A stretch of 64,000 nt of DNA from Undaria pinnatifida (lineage: Eukaryota; Sar; Phaeophyceae; Laminariales; Alariaceae), in NCBI GenBank assembly GCA_012845835.1, contig JABAKD010000020.1, forward strand, positions 7,233,915 to 7,297,914, given 5' to 3'. Position 1 is the first letter of the stretch. Every line of letters starts with the position of its first letter. Made by a program: the position numbers and the translations under genes. Under the pieces are notes generated by a model. It made no database searches and was not told where the DNA came from. It saw only the letters and a program-made list of their open reading frames with translations. Of the stretch, positions 10,955 through 22,680 are shown piece by piece.

Positions 10955-11900
10955 TAAAATACACTCCAGCTGTGAGATCGAAGATTTCGTCGAAACTCAT
11001 CTTTGCAAGCTGTGTGTGATACTCCGATCGCGCGCATTACGAGTTGTGTGTCCTCATTAAGGATATAGGTCGGCGACTCCCCTTACAACTACAGTGTAGC
11101 TATCAGGGTCAACAGGATGATTTTAGTCAGTCTGTGCGCGGAAACTATAAAACCCGTTTCTGAGGGGGACAAAATCTGACAGCTGTGAAGGGAAAGGGGG
11201 GCCTGGTTTTGATCAAACGCGAGCGGGTTTGGAGGGGGGCGGGGGGGGGGGGGGGGTGAAGGGGCAATTTGTGCATGTAAGCTATAAATCCTTTCCAGGG
11301 GATAAATCTGACGGTTTTGGCACCAGTATATTATTGGGGGCGGGGGGGGTGGGGGGGGGGGGGGTGGGGGGGCAGCTCAATATGTGCCTGGAAACTATAC
11401 ATTATTTTGAGGGGATAAATGTGACCTTTTTGGAAATAATACATCAGTTTATCATGTATATCCTGGGGTAATTCGTACAATCAGTGAGTAAAGAGAGGGT
11501 GGAGTGTTCGAGGGGGTGGGGTTGGGATGGGTTGGGGGGGGGGAGGGTGGGGGGTGGGGGCGGGGGGGGGGGGACGGCTTTAGGTGAGGGGTTTGTTATA
11601 CGTGTGGTGCTAGGTCTAGGCGAAGGTGCGGGTGATGGGGAAGAAGGGGGCGTTCGAGGCGGGGGGGGGGGGGGAACACAGCGGCATGGATGGCTCTCGA
11701 AAGATAATGAGGTGATATCCTGTGCGTGAAGTGTTTATTAATGTGGCGGATTTCGATATTTGGTGGGGCGTTTGAGTAAGGGAAAGCAAGAGGGGGGGGG
11801 GGGGGGCGGATTTTTAGGAGGTGTAGGTTACAAATAATATTCAAATACACTTCGGCTGTGAGATCAATGATATGTAGCAGTTTGTTACACGCGTGGTGCT
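10955..11900 (+). mobile_element. G-tract-rich dispersed element, copy 1
   Basis: Begins with the family head (AAAATACACTCCAGCTGTGA), followed by block A: GTCGAAACTCATCTTTGCAA, GGATATAGGTCGGCGACTCC, GCTATCAGGGTCAACAG, then GCGCGGAAACTATAAAACCC. A G-rich block B follows with several runs of 8-17 G separated by short constant pieces (GTGGTGCTAGGTCTAGGCGA; GGCGGATTTCGATATT; AAGTGTTTATTA). A second, partial head occurs at about 11845. There is no coding capacity: the Gly-rich frames are G-run artefacts. At least five other long copies occur in this window. Confidence 0.8.
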
Positions 11901-12179
11901 AGGTCTAGTATATATATTGAGGGTTGGGGAGTAGCCAACTTTTATTCTCGAATATTGTATGAAGAGTAACATATAAGATAACTAATAATATTCTGTATTC
12001 GTATTCTTCCCGATAATGAAGCGGGTGTGAGGAAAAAGAAAAAACAAAATAAACCGACTACCATATATATTGTAGAGCAGTATAGTGGAAACTACAGTAA
12101 CAAATCTATAAAAAAAATGTGATGTTAAATCTAGCTCAAAATTCCCCACCTGAAGTATAAATACCAACACTCACCATCA
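11901..12179. other. AT-rich spacer
   Basis: AT-rich sequence between two copies of the G-rich element. No gene or RNA recognised. Confidence 0.4.
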
Positions 12180-13500
12180 TAGTGGAGGAAAAATATGACC
12201 CCTCCCAATAAAAACTTACCCATAAAGACTAGTATTATAAAAATCAAAATACACTCCAGGTCCAGCTGTGAGATCGAATATTTTGTCGAAACTCATCTTT
12301 GCAAGCTGTGTGTCATATTTCGATCGCGCGTATTACGGATTGCGTGTCCTCATCAAGGATATAGGTCGGCGACTCCCCTTTCAACTACAGTGTAGCTATC
12401 AGGGTCAACAGGGTGATGTTAGGCAGTCTGTGCGCGGGAACTATGAAACTCGTTTCAGAGGGGGACAAAATCTGACAGCTGTGGAAGGAAATGCATTATT
12501 AGTTTATCAAGTGCATCCTGTAAGTCGAATATCCGGTGAGGGGAGGGCGGAGTTTTTAGGGACGTGGGGACCTGATTTTGATCAAAACGGGGCGGGAGGG
12601 GGGGAGGGGGGGGAATGGACGGGTGGGGAAGGTCAATTTGTGCGTGGAAACTATAAATCCTTCTTGTGGGGGAGGGGGGGGGGGATGTGGTGGAGGTGGC
12701 GGGGGGCGGGGGGGAAGGGCGTTAGGTCGCATAGATGTAGGGGTTTGCTATACGCGTGGTGCTAGGTCTAGGCGATGGTGCGGGTGGTGGGGATGGAGGG
12801 GGCGTTGGGGGCGGGGGTGGGTGGGAATTGCAGAAGCGGCATGGACGGCTCTGAAACGATAACGAAGCAATATCCAGGGCGTGGAAGTGTTTATTACTAT
12901 GGCGGATTTCAATATTAGGCGGGGCGTTTAAGCGAGAGGAAGCGAGGCAATAATAAAAAAAACTAAAATGGGGCGGTGGTGGTGGTGGGGGGGGGGCGGG
13001 CGGGGGGGGGTACAAGAGGTTTAGGTCACATATAATATGAAAACTCACTCCAGCTATGAGATCAAGGATTTGGTCGACAACGATGTTCGCAACATTGTGT
13101 GTGATCCTCCGATCACGCGTATTAATCATATATGTAGGGCCTTGCTATACGTGCGGTGCTGGGTCTAGGCGATCGTGCAGGGTGTGGGGAAGGAGGGGGC
13201 GTTGGACGGGGGGAGGGGGGATGAATGAAAGCTACGTCATGGATGGCTTAAACGATAACGACGTGATATCAATTGCTAAGAAGTGTTTATTACTATGGCC
13301 GATTTCGATCGTAAGTGGGACGTTTGAACGAACTGGGCGGGGAACTAAAGGGGGGGGGGGGGGGGGGGGGGGGGATGGCGGAGATGAGTCGGAGCTTCGG
13401 AGTGGATGGTTAAATGGATAATGAGATGATATCAGCTGGCTGGTAGTGTATACTACTCTGGCAGATTTTGATTTCGGGTTGGGCGTCTATATTACAAGTA
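12180..13500 (+). mobile_element. G-tract-rich dispersed element, copy 2
   Basis: The block A head at 12244 is close to copy 1 and includes GCTATCAGGGTCAACAGGGT and GCGCGGGAACTATGAAAC. Block B carries G-runs up to about 24 nt (near 13350-13374) and repeats the GTGCTAGGTCTAGGCGATGG piece at 12760 and, altered, at 13158. A second partial head lies at 13037. The preceding ~60 bp (GACCCCTCCCATTAAGA-like) and following ~80 bp (ACAAGTACCAACAACGCAGC) also resemble the sequence near 10750-10875. The repeat unit may therefore be about 1.3-1.4 kb and tandem here. Confidence 0.78.
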
Positions 13501-13719
13501 CCAACAACGCAGCTTGCCAAGAGGAGTATTGACCTGAAATTCGTCGCACTCGCGGCTGACGTCCTTACAATATATTTATTTTATATTTTATTTTCCACGA
13601 AAGATATACATGCAAAGGACGTCGACGATAGACAACACACTATTAGACTGACCCAGAGAGGGAAATTGTCAAACATTAGGACGGCCTATCACATAAATAA
13701 TGATATTGTATAATCTCCG

Positions 13720-16430
13720 TAGATTCTAAGCAGTCACACTAAACAGACGCAATGCGCAAGAAACAAGAAACCGGTAAACCACGGACCTTTCGTCAGTAAA
13801 CCTTTGGTCGATCTTAAAGGCCACCCGCGGAAGGGACGTTGCTTGTATGGGCCATACTAAACAGGCCAACCTTTAAGGCCAACGTTTGTGTAGTAGCCAT
13901 AATAATTAACAGGAACGTGTACGTGTACTTCGCGTACCAGGGTTTCCGTTCGAACATATTCGGCTCCAAGGGCAAACGCTTGCTATGGGCGGCGAATCAA
14001 ATCCTTGTTGGAGCTACCACCATGAACATCGCAAGGTCATGAGTATTATTGGAGGGACATGAACAGCGTATATTTGTACGAAATCCCGATGGTGTTCTAA
14101 CCGGAACACCTGGTTATTATTGGAGATAACGTACAGACGTAATACTTTGCTAGGAGCCCCACAACCCCATGATCGACAGCTCGTGCGGCGACAGACATGG
14201 AGCTGGGAGTTGATTAAGAGATTGCAAGGGATGTACATTCGCTGTAATCGGGCAACCCTCTTTAATCCAAGGTTGTCAACCGAACGAATGCATCGTTGAG
14301 CATGAAGCTAATTGTTGTGGTAGCGAAAACACTTGCAACCAACTCCAGCTACACAGCAAGAATGCGCTTACTACTGTGCCCGGTCGACGGAAAAGCCCCC
14401 AGTCCTAGGTGGGGAGGAGGAAAAACGTAAGCGGAGAGGCGAACAGATGATGTAAAGAAACCTTAAGTATGACACTACTTGCTTTCCCGTATTCACCCTG
14501 CGGTGAGGAGCACATGCGTCAACGCGATCAGCCTAGCCCCCTACCATCAAGGGAAACAACCGTGACACGAGAAAAGCTTTGCACCCACCCTACGCACAAT
14601 GGAACGTCTCGAGTAACTGGAAACCAAATGCTACGTATTGTACACATCCGCCATATCTTAAATATCAAACAAGTATGGCCACGTTACGCTATCGCATTGA
14701 AGCATCGGGCGCTGCGTATCTCAGATTTCCCAGCTGGAACTATGAGCACTCGCAATTTCCCCGGGTGACCCGAAATTCAAAGTGCAACGCGTGCAGTTTG
14801 GAAGCCGGCTTTGTCGTCAGTACGTGCTTATGTACTTCAACGTACAATTCGATTGAGGTACTCCGCACTTGTCAACCGTTAAATCGTTAAAGTACCCAAA
14901 TCGCGTCTTCAACGTAAACTCGAAACCAACGAAAAGAGGGCATGTGGCTTGGTCACTGGCCGACTGCTCTTATCGTTTACTACGGCTCTAATTGCGTGGC
15001 CTATCCGTTACTGTCCCTGGCACACTGGAAAAGGCCTACCCATTGGCGGGAATCTCCAAATATGAACCGGATGTCGGTCACTGATACAATATCCTGGAAC
15101 AACAGCTCTAAGTTATTCCGTGTCAAACCAACGGCAGGTTACGCCGCTAGCCGTTACTAAGATGTCGAAATATTTCCCATTATTTTGTAGCGAAACGTTA
15201 CTTTGGCGATTGGTATGGTGCGCGACACATCAAAACTAGTGGAACATTCTTAGCAATTGAGGTTGAAATCGATGTCGATATTGAGATCGAATGATTTCAA
15301 CATTGTCAACAAGAGCGAGATTGCCGGATCCGTCGTTATCAAAATAATATCATACGCTGGTGTCCTATTTATACAAGGTATGTTGAGAAACGTCCGATGA
15401 CTAGACTAAAAGATGACATATGTGCTAATATATATATTACGTGTATTCGACAAAATTTCGCCTTGGCTGGGTTTTCTTTCGATTTGATTGAAACGACGCG
15501 CCAGCCGTCTTATTTCCGCCGGTTAGATGCGCTCCGTAAGCCGGCGATACAACCGATCCTCGCAATAGTCGGCAGTCGGTTGGAGCTTCCATTCCAAGCT
15601 TGACAGCAGTCGAAACACGAGAAAAAACGAAGGTTTCCACCCGAAACCATCTCAAACGTCTTTTCGACGTTCGTTTGCAGAATGGATACGTTCTATGATA
15701 GGTCTAGCCGTATTTCGCAGACACATTCTCGACTGCGGATGTGTCGCCATCGAAGGAAAACCCCATACTCAGGTGGCCATTTGGGTACGTTCCGCTACGT
15801 TGTCGCGAAACCACAATCTCATTTCATCGGGCCCACGCACACATGGTACCGCAACGTCCGAGAATGCATGTTTATACGGAGACCTCCTCCTCTTTCTTTT
15901 TATCAACGTGTGAGTTTGTCCGTAGGTTGTACAGACTATGTAAGTTGCAACGCCCGGCATATCATTGGAACACCGGACGCATATCACCGTCACACACCCT
16001 AATTGAGCCGCTATTTTTGCAGCACTGATATGACGTTGAATTGTTTGTGGCCACAGCCTGGGCATTGGCTTTCCTCGTTCCAGGTAGCTGGTGGCGAGTA
16101 GTGGTCGTTGCGCGTTCAGCTTGTCCGTTTCGTGTTTGTTGTGTGACTGTCGTATTCTAGCACAGCTGTGGGGTGCTGTTACTTGCTATTTGTGACGTGT
16201 GGATTTCAATGCGTTGGCACGTTTTCCTAGTATTTTAGTCGCCTTCGCACCCTTTTTTTCGTGGTTCAGTGCCATGCGCATAATAGCACCTGCAGTAGAC
16301 GTTGCAGTAGTTGTTTTATGCATACAGATGGACACATCCCAGACGCCCTGGTAATCTGGTGAATTCCGACGCGATGGGGCAGTTCCAGCGGGGTGAGACA
16401 TTGAACAGAGAACACTAGACTACACCATAC
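13720..16430. other. unique-looking region without a supported gene
   Basis: Holds several open frames of 60-106 codons (e.g. plus 13839-14042, 14469-14768, 14579-14890, 15682-16002). None has a recognisable domain or a consistent chain of splice sites. No repeat family from elsewhere in the window was identified. If the YHS exons form one gene, this is part of its long intron. Confidence 0.4.
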
Positions 16431-16615
16431 CTCAAAAGCCAGCTTGTTTTCCTCGGATCGGAAGAAGAACAGGTAGTCGTTGAATTTCGTTGAGTGTTCA
16501 CCGGACCCATACACTGCCGGCTGTCCTGTCGCAAGTGACCTGAAGGCCACGAAGTCCACCCCTCGGACGACAGGCAGGTTTTGGTTGCCTGTGCATTTCT
16601 CTGTGGTGGTATCAA
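16431..16615 (-). CDS. YHS-domain protein, exon with N-terminal half of the domain
   Basis: The minus-strand frame reads KCTGNQNLPVVRGVDFVAF, then an S-L-x-x-G-x-P-A-V-x-GS-x-EHS segment, then FNDYLFFFRSEENKLAFE. This is the first half of a YHS domain: G-x-D-x-VA-(Y/F)-F start, GS-x-E core, then N-x-Y-x-F-x-F-x-SEEN-x-x-xF. An AG acceptor (CACTGTAG, 16618-16616) precedes it; an alternative AG lies at 16602-16601. It stops after a complete GAG codon at a GTATGG donor (16430-16425), i.e. phase 0. The missing second half (P-x-Y-x-P-x-x-GGFC) would have to come from the next exon. None lies within 10 kb, but a phase-0 exon with exactly that content is at 1533-1385. Upstream exons, including any signal peptide, were not found. 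Confidence 0.7.
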
Positions 16616-16682
16616 CTACAGTGGTAAATCACAGGCATTCGCATAGTTACGCAGCAAACAGGCGAAAGGGGCGATGAGCGAG

Positions 16683-17035
16683 ACTCGTAGGCTTCTTCGT
16701 AAGTGGATATCTCGTGGGGAAGTGCCCTCGGCCATGTGGACGAATCGATGGTGAGGAATGCCATAAGGCCAGGAAGTCATGTTTGGTCAGATGGTGATAA
16801 TTTCAGGCAGAAGACCAGAGGTACCAGCATACCAGAAAATGGACTAAGAGGAAGGGTATGCATCCTCTCTCTCGGCCCAGGACCCAAATAGTCGTCCAAG
16901 AGATTCTTCTTGTATACCCTGTCGGGACATTACGAAACCCACCGCAATCTCCGCGGACCATGCACGCAATTTAACACAAATCACATGCATCATACTTTTT
17001 TACGAGTACAAGTAATCTCTACAGCCCCCCTACTC
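16683..17035. repeat. dispersed family D, copy 2 (right part)
   Basis: Matches 39165-39480 in order and orientation: (G/T)GAAG..CTCG, GCCATAAGG or GCTATGAGA with AGG then CATG(T/G)TTGGTCA, AGAGGTACCAGCA or GGAGGTACCGGAGTA, CATCCTCTC, then CCAAATA..CGTCCA, CACATGCATCA, and TTTTTACGAGTAC. About 70-75% identical by eye. No coding sequence was recognised. Confidence 0.65.
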
Positions 17036-17286
17036 GTATGCACAGTCATGACAACGTGAGCAGTCAAAGCCACCTGTTGTGAAGACGCGACAGTCATGAA
17101 GACAATCATATAAATCAAATCCGAACCTACCTGCTAAATCCGAAACACAATCAATAAAGCATCCTTCCCCTTAACTGAAACCAAAGACATAACACAAAAA
17201 CATAATTCCCAAAACCAAGAACGCAAGTACCTGAGTTCCAAAACCCCTTAATAACCGAAGAACAAGAATCTTGATATTGAAAGCCC

Positions 17287-17695
17287 AGGAACACAGTCAA
17301 TCGAAGTAAAGCGGTGTTGGCTTCCACTCCCAACGTCTCCCGGGTAATTTGTACAACGCCCGTTATTTTTGCGATGTCGCTCCGGTAACCAGACAACAAT
17401 CGGCGTGTGAAATCGAAACAGCATGATTTTTTTAAGCGCGGACAGTAGTGTCCATAATAATACCAGCGCCTTACTCGCTAAAATAGTCACAGGAACACAG
17501 TTAATCGAAGTAAAGCGGTGTTGGCTTCCACTCCCAACGTCTCCCGGGTAATTAGTACAACGCCCGTTATTATTGCGATGTCGCTCCGGTAACCAGACAA
17601 CAATCGGCGTGTGAAATCGAAACAGCATGATTTTTTTTAAGCGCGGACAGTAGTGTCCATAATATTACCAGCGCCTTGCTCGCTAAAATAGTCAC
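17287..17695. repeat. direct tandem duplication, 204 bp unit
   Basis: Copies 17287-17490 and 17491-17695 start AGGAACACAG and end CTCGCTAAAATAGTCAC. They differ at only a handful of positions and one T-run length, so this is a recent event. The minus-strand frame repeats the same peptide twice because of it; that is not evidence for a gene. Confidence 0.93.
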
Positions 17696-17699
17696 GAAA

Positions 17700-18135
17700 A
17701 TACAAATACTGCTCCTCTCTATCCCCAATGTGCGTTATTCTTGAACAATATCATCCAATGCCCATGATGATGCCAAAATGCGAAAAAAAAAAACACAACC
17801 CCATTCAGCGATATTTTTTCAACCGAAAGAAAGCAAGATGCCGATATAGTCTATTAATATCGAACACGATCTCCCAATTAGATCGTTACTCCAAATAACG
17901 AACGAGGACAGTAATACCAAACAAAGATTCCAATGTGTGTCAACGTACCAACAACAACTACCCTCTAGATGTGTATAATTCTTCGCCGAAGAACTAAACT
18001 ACCAACCAGTGTACCAAACACTACACTACACTCCCAATCAATGTGTATCATTCTTCACTAAAAAATATAATACCGACGTATCAAACACTATACTCCCTCA
18101 CCAAGGTGTACCTCGCATCACATACCACAAAACAT
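17700..18135. other. AT-rich spacer with short degenerate repeats
   Basis: Contains two or three loosely similar pieces around 17935-18080 (CCAATGTGT or CCAATCAATGTGTAT, ATTCTTC, then TACCAAC or TACCGACG). No gene recognised. Confidence 0.4.
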
Positions 18136-18136
18136 C

Positions 18137-18300
18137 ACCCTGTTGAGCCTCATTGCTACACTGTAGTTGTAAGGGGAGTCGCCGACCTATATCCTTCATG
18201 AGGACACACAACCCGTAATACGCGCGATCGGAGTATCACGCACAGCTTGCAAAGATGAGTTTAGACAAAACCCTCGATCTCACAGCTGGAGTGTATTTTC
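18137..18300 (-). mobile_element. G-rich element, block A fragment
   Basis: The minus strand reads the family head (TACACTCCAGCTGTGAGATC), then GGATATAGGTCGGCGACTCC and CTACAGTGTAGCAATGAGGC, and stops before block B. It lies 40 bp from the left arm of the foldback element. Confidence 0.8.
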
Positions 18301-18340
18301 ATTTTGTATAAAATTAATAACTCCAAACTGAAGAATAGAA

Positions 18341-19658
18341 AAGAGCAATGAATGGCCGAATACGGGTACACCCGATCGACCGATAGCCGTTATCGGCTAT
18401 CCCTTGAACACACAATCCCACAACGACTCAGGACGGCATCTCATTGGTCGAAACCACACCGCATCCGAACGCAGCCGCATGTCCATCGGGTGCACCCGAT
18501 TATGGCTGAACAAGTCCTCGAAATGTACCCGACTTGCATACAAGCCACTCGGTTATGGCCGGGCTACTCGACCACAAGCCCACACACACGCACGCACGCG
18601 CAGCGGGCGCGAACTCGCGCCACGTCACGAGGCGGGGCATTGTTTGTTCTTTCGTCTCGGAGTTTTTTTTTGTGGTCCATGAAGTCGCAGTTAGCACCCC
18701 TACGCACAAGGCACAAAAGCGCATCTATGCAGCCGGGTTAGACATAGATCACAGACTACCTGGCCACGGGCACGGCACGAGAAGGGCTGAGGATTCAGAT
18801 GCTCCTTTCCAAAAAGCACAGTGATATATTTTCGTGGCGTGGCGGGCCCGAGAAATGTATTGCCGCCACCTGTCACGTCACAACACCAGCGACAGCCGAG
18901 TACACACAAAATTGGCAACACAACGCAACATGTGCACGAATGTACATGAGATTCCACACATAACATGAAGCCCTGCTGTGTACAGGACTGCTGGATTTTG
19001 GCCATATTGCAAAACTAATTCCCATGTAAGAGAGGTACAATCACGACCCACAGAGCTTTTCCTGAAAACGGCGTCCGTGTAGGGCACCTGTTAGCGAGAC
19101 CTAGGAAACCATTTGACTCAAATCATTTGATCAAATCATTTTTCCTGCCACGCCACGAACATATCTCCCTGTGCCATTTCGAAAGGAGCATCTGAATCTT
19201 TAGCCCTTTTCGTGCCGCGTTCGTGCCCAGGTAGTCTGTGATCTATGTCTAACCCGGCTGCATAGATGCGCTTCTGTGCCTTGTGCGTAGGGGTGCTAAC
19301 TGCGACTTCATGGACCACAAAAAAAACTCCGGAAAAAGTGCTCCGAGACGAAAGAACAAACAATGCCCCGCCTCGTGACGTGGCGCGAGTTCGCGCCCGC
19401 TGCGCGTGCGTGCGTGCGTGTGGGCTGGTGGTCGAGTAGCCCGGCCATAATTGAGTGGCTTGTTTGCGAGTCGGGTACATTTCGAGGACTTGTTCAGCCA
19501 TAATCGGGTGCGCCCGATGGACATGCGGCTGCGTTCGGATGCGGTGTGGTTTCGACCAATGAGATGTCGTCCTGAGTCGTTGTGGGATTGTGTGTTTAAG
19601 GGGTACCCGATAACGGCTATCGGTCGATCGGGTGTACCTGATTTCGGCCATTGCTCTT
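18341..19658. mobile_element. foldback (large inverted repeat) element
   Basis: The left arm 18341-18846 and right arm 19143-19658 are inverted copies of about 510 bp, about 90% identical by eye, around a ~296 bp spacer. The outer ends read AAGAGCAATG..GGCCGAA inward on both sides. Arms contain internal palindromes: GATAGCCG/CGGCTATC, the perfect 12-mer CGGGTGCACCCG, and GGGTACACCC-type sites. Each arm carries a similar Arg/His-rich open frame (plus 18352-18741; minus 19651-19136), but frames shift between arms, so coding is unlikely. A transcript would form a ~500 bp hairpin. It resembles foldback DNA transposons; an inverted duplication or hairpin small-RNA locus is the alternative. Confidence 0.85.
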
Positions 19659-19736
19659 CAATTTTTATTATATCCATCAGTTTTTTGCTGTGCAGCGGTG
19701 TCACATAAGTGCAACCCGTACGTACTGGTATTATGT

Positions 19737-19810
19737 CGTGAAAAAATGAAAATACACTCCAAAATAATATATGAAAAATGAAGATACACTTGAGCTGTGA
19801 GATCATATAA
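19737..19810 (+). repeat. short G-rich-element head fragments
   Basis: Two degraded heads (GAAAATACACTCC and GATACACTTGAGCTGTGAGA) just outside the right arm of the foldback element. Confidence 0.5.
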
Positions 19811-20315
19811 TAAATATGATATACAAGGCTCCCCTCCGGGAAGTGCCTAGGGGAGTGGCGCAAGGACACAATATTATTATTTTCAGTACCGGACGCAATG
19901 ACCATTTATTTGTACATCCATCCAAAAAAAAAGTTGCCCGGATAAATAATAATGACTACGCATTTTATAAAAAATTTCAAGGACGTCAGCCGTTTTACCC
20001 GCAGTACTTCTTTGGTGTCAACAGCAGTACTTTTACCACTTTTTGGGTACTCGAGATAGACGTGCCCACGATCGACCTGTTGTTGAGAAAATACGCACAA
20101 CACACAAAACTTGTCATCCGTATGATAGGTATGATTTCGAGAAGAGAGTCACACTTCGACCTCCAGGTTAGGGACCGCCAAGAAGCGAGAAGGGGCACAT
20201 GTTGCGTGGGATGCGGCTTGCTGTAGAAAAACACGTAAATAGCACCTCCTATTGGGAACGGGACAATACGTGACAGCATATGGCAAAAGCCACTCGCCAC
20301 CGTATAAGGAGACGG

Positions 20316-20815
20316 CACGGCACGCGCACATGGTCCTACCACAGCGGTAGTAGCGTTTTTTTGCTCTCCGCATGTTGTTTGCTGCTGTCTTATCATTTGC
20401 GATCTTCGCAAAATAAGACAAAAAAATACTTGTAGAAAAGCTGCCTCTGGGGACGTTAATGTATCAAATAATGTAAAAGGATGGGTTGGTTGGTATCTAA
20501 ATTACCTAGTACAGTATTTATATTAGTCTAGTCTACTACTTCAAATGTTCCTATTTACAGCAGAAACGTGTGGTATGGTGGGGTGGCAAATGACGGTCTC
20601 CGAAACAAGGAACTCGGCGCAGCATAGCGCGGACACGCCACGCGCACATAAATGGTGTTGCCTACCGCTGCTGCTGTGCGGCAGGGTTGTAGCGTTGTGC
20701 TGTCCGCATGCTGTATGCTGTCTGTCATCTGCGATCTTACATAATAAATGGTGCTGCCTACCGCTGCTCCAGTGCGGCAGAGCTGTTGTAGCGTTGTGCT
20801 GTACATGCTCATTAG
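20316..20815. repeat. three imperfect ~100-115 bp repeat units
   Basis: Units at about 20316-20410, 20634-20750 and 20751-20815 share ACGCGCACAT, a GCCTACCGCTGCT piece, TAGCGTTGTGCTGTCCGCAT and GTC(A/T)TC(T/A)GCGATCTT. The second and third are adjacent and more alike. About 220 bp of other sequence separates the first from the second. Confidence 0.7.
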
Positions 20816-20897
20816 AGGCACGATTTACTGTAATATATATACACAAAGTGCACCAGCCAGGACATAAAGATAAGGAACGTTTTGTAGTACTACTGTG

Positions 20898-21530
20898 ATA
20901 TTCAAACGATCATTACACTTTACGCCCGAACATAAATATATGGACCTTTTGAGTGCTTATATGATATTCAAACGACCCTTACACTTTACGCCGGCATGTC
21001 ACTTGGCACTTGACAGGAGCAGCAGTAGTAGCAGCAGCATCGAGAGGTAGCGGCGTATAGGCGAGTAGAGCATCGCAGGGTCCCATCAAAGCAATCAGCG
21101 ACTACAACAGCATCCACACGCGCAGGAAGTTGCAGGCTGCTGCGACTAGGGGGCTGGACTGCTGCTGGGCGGCAGGATCGTAACGTGGTGCTCAATGCCA
21201 AAAAAGGGAAATGTACGTCAACGAAGCACACCAATCTGAACATAAATATAAGGACATTGTGAGTGCTAATACGATATTCGAAATATCCTTACAATTTACG
21301 CCGGCATGTTACTTGATCACTTGACACTTGCCAGAAGCAGCAGCAGTAGCAGCAGCAGCAGTGAAAAAGTGGTGGCGTATGGCGGGTAGCGCAGGCTTCG
21401 ATCAAAGCAATCAGCTACTACAACAGCAGTCACACGCCCAGAGAATTGCAGGCTGCTGCTGCTAGGGGGCCGGACTGCTGCTGGGCGGCAGGATCGAAGC
21501 GCGGTGCTCTGTGCAAAAAAAGGGAAATGA
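20898..21530. repeat. tandem duplication, ~310 bp unit with CAG tracts
   Basis: Copies at about 20928-21213 and 21238-21529 both run from GAACATAAATATA..GGAC through TTACGCCGGCATGT, an AGCAGCAGTAGTAGCAGCAG tract and GGACTGCTGCTGGGCGGCAG to AAAAAAGGGAAATG. An extra copy of the first ~30 bp precedes at 20898. Divergence is moderate. Confidence 0.85.
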
Positions 21531-22402
21531 GCCTACAACGTGTACCCTCCACGAGCCGAAATCGCGTTTTGCACCCAAATCTTACGTGCGTACACGGGGA
21601 TAGGAGATGCAGAAACCCAATGCCCGGGGATGTTGCGGAAACCCGGGGATTTGCCTTAAGTGTGCCTAAGGCCAAAAAAGTTGGCAAGGTTTGCCACGCA
21701 CCACACACTGCACGGATCGCGCCCAGACCTCCGGCAACGTGAGCCCGACGGTCGAGTTGTACCCACCCCACCCGACGTTTGGGACAAAGGTGCGAGCACC
21801 AAGAGATGTGCCCGAAGGATAAGAAAAAGATCACAATTAGACTCTACATATACATATATTCGTCTAGGGTGGCCGGTTCGAGCAGCCCAGTGGGTTCGCT
21901 TTCCAAGACGTTTTGAGCCGACTATTATTAGCTTCTTGCTTTTACAGACTCCTTGGCCCCACTAGCCCGAGCAACCTTCTGGCTTACAGCATGCGGCCGC
22001 AGATGACCGCGGGCGACTTACACAACAGACGAATAGTCCGCAGTGTTTCGCGCACGACAGAAAACGTACGAGCATAGTCAGTAATATTTGTTGTCAGCGA
22101 TTTTGTCAGCTGGCGTCACTGGGCACCCACCATTATCACACGGACTTTGCCACACATCAGGGGGGACAAGCTGTCGTTCTGGTCTGCTTGCCTTATGCCG
22201 ATGTTGCTGGTACTATTCATACTACTGCTGCCCAGCTGCTACGCGACCCTCTGTATGTAGCTGATCGCTGCTTCGCTGTAGTAGCTGACCACAGGTTGGC
22301 TGTGGTGCACGGTGTGCGTGTGTGTTTTCTGTGCAACGTGTTTGCTTACCGACATACCTGTACCAGGCAGGCTAGTATGCATGGGTCATTCTGGGGACTC
22401 CC
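21531..22402. other. no supported gene
   Basis: Open frames of about 100 codons occur on both strands (plus 21446-21742, minus 21834-21430) without recognisable domains. Nothing else stands out before the LTR at 22403. Confidence 0.35.
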
Positions 22403-22680
22403 TGTTGATTTGGATTCTTCAGTACGACAGTTACATATCAGTTTTGTGCAGGTTCGGGCTTCTGGACTACTATTGGGTGCCTAGTAGTACCTGGTTGGCG
22501 TTCTTGATGGTATACTGCTGGGCGCTCTCGCTCGGGAGCTCACTCTTCTCGAAGGTCTTTCGCTCGAGTTCTCTTCTCAGAGGCCTCACGCATGAGTTCT
22601 TTGCTCGACTTGCCTCTACCCTGTGGTTGAGAGACGTAATACAATGACTTGAAACCCACCCCGCTTGGAGCTAACGAACA
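22403..22680 (+). repeat. 5' LTR, 278 bp
   Basis: Starts TGTTGATTTGG and ends GCTAACGAACA. About 19 differences by eye from the 3' copy (roughly 93% identity), so insertion is not recent. Confidence 0.7.

Noticed and set aside
12268-12765. 165-codon Gly-rich plus-strand frame
   Set aside because: Lies inside the G-rich element; glycine runs reflect G-tracts, and other copies do not keep the frame.
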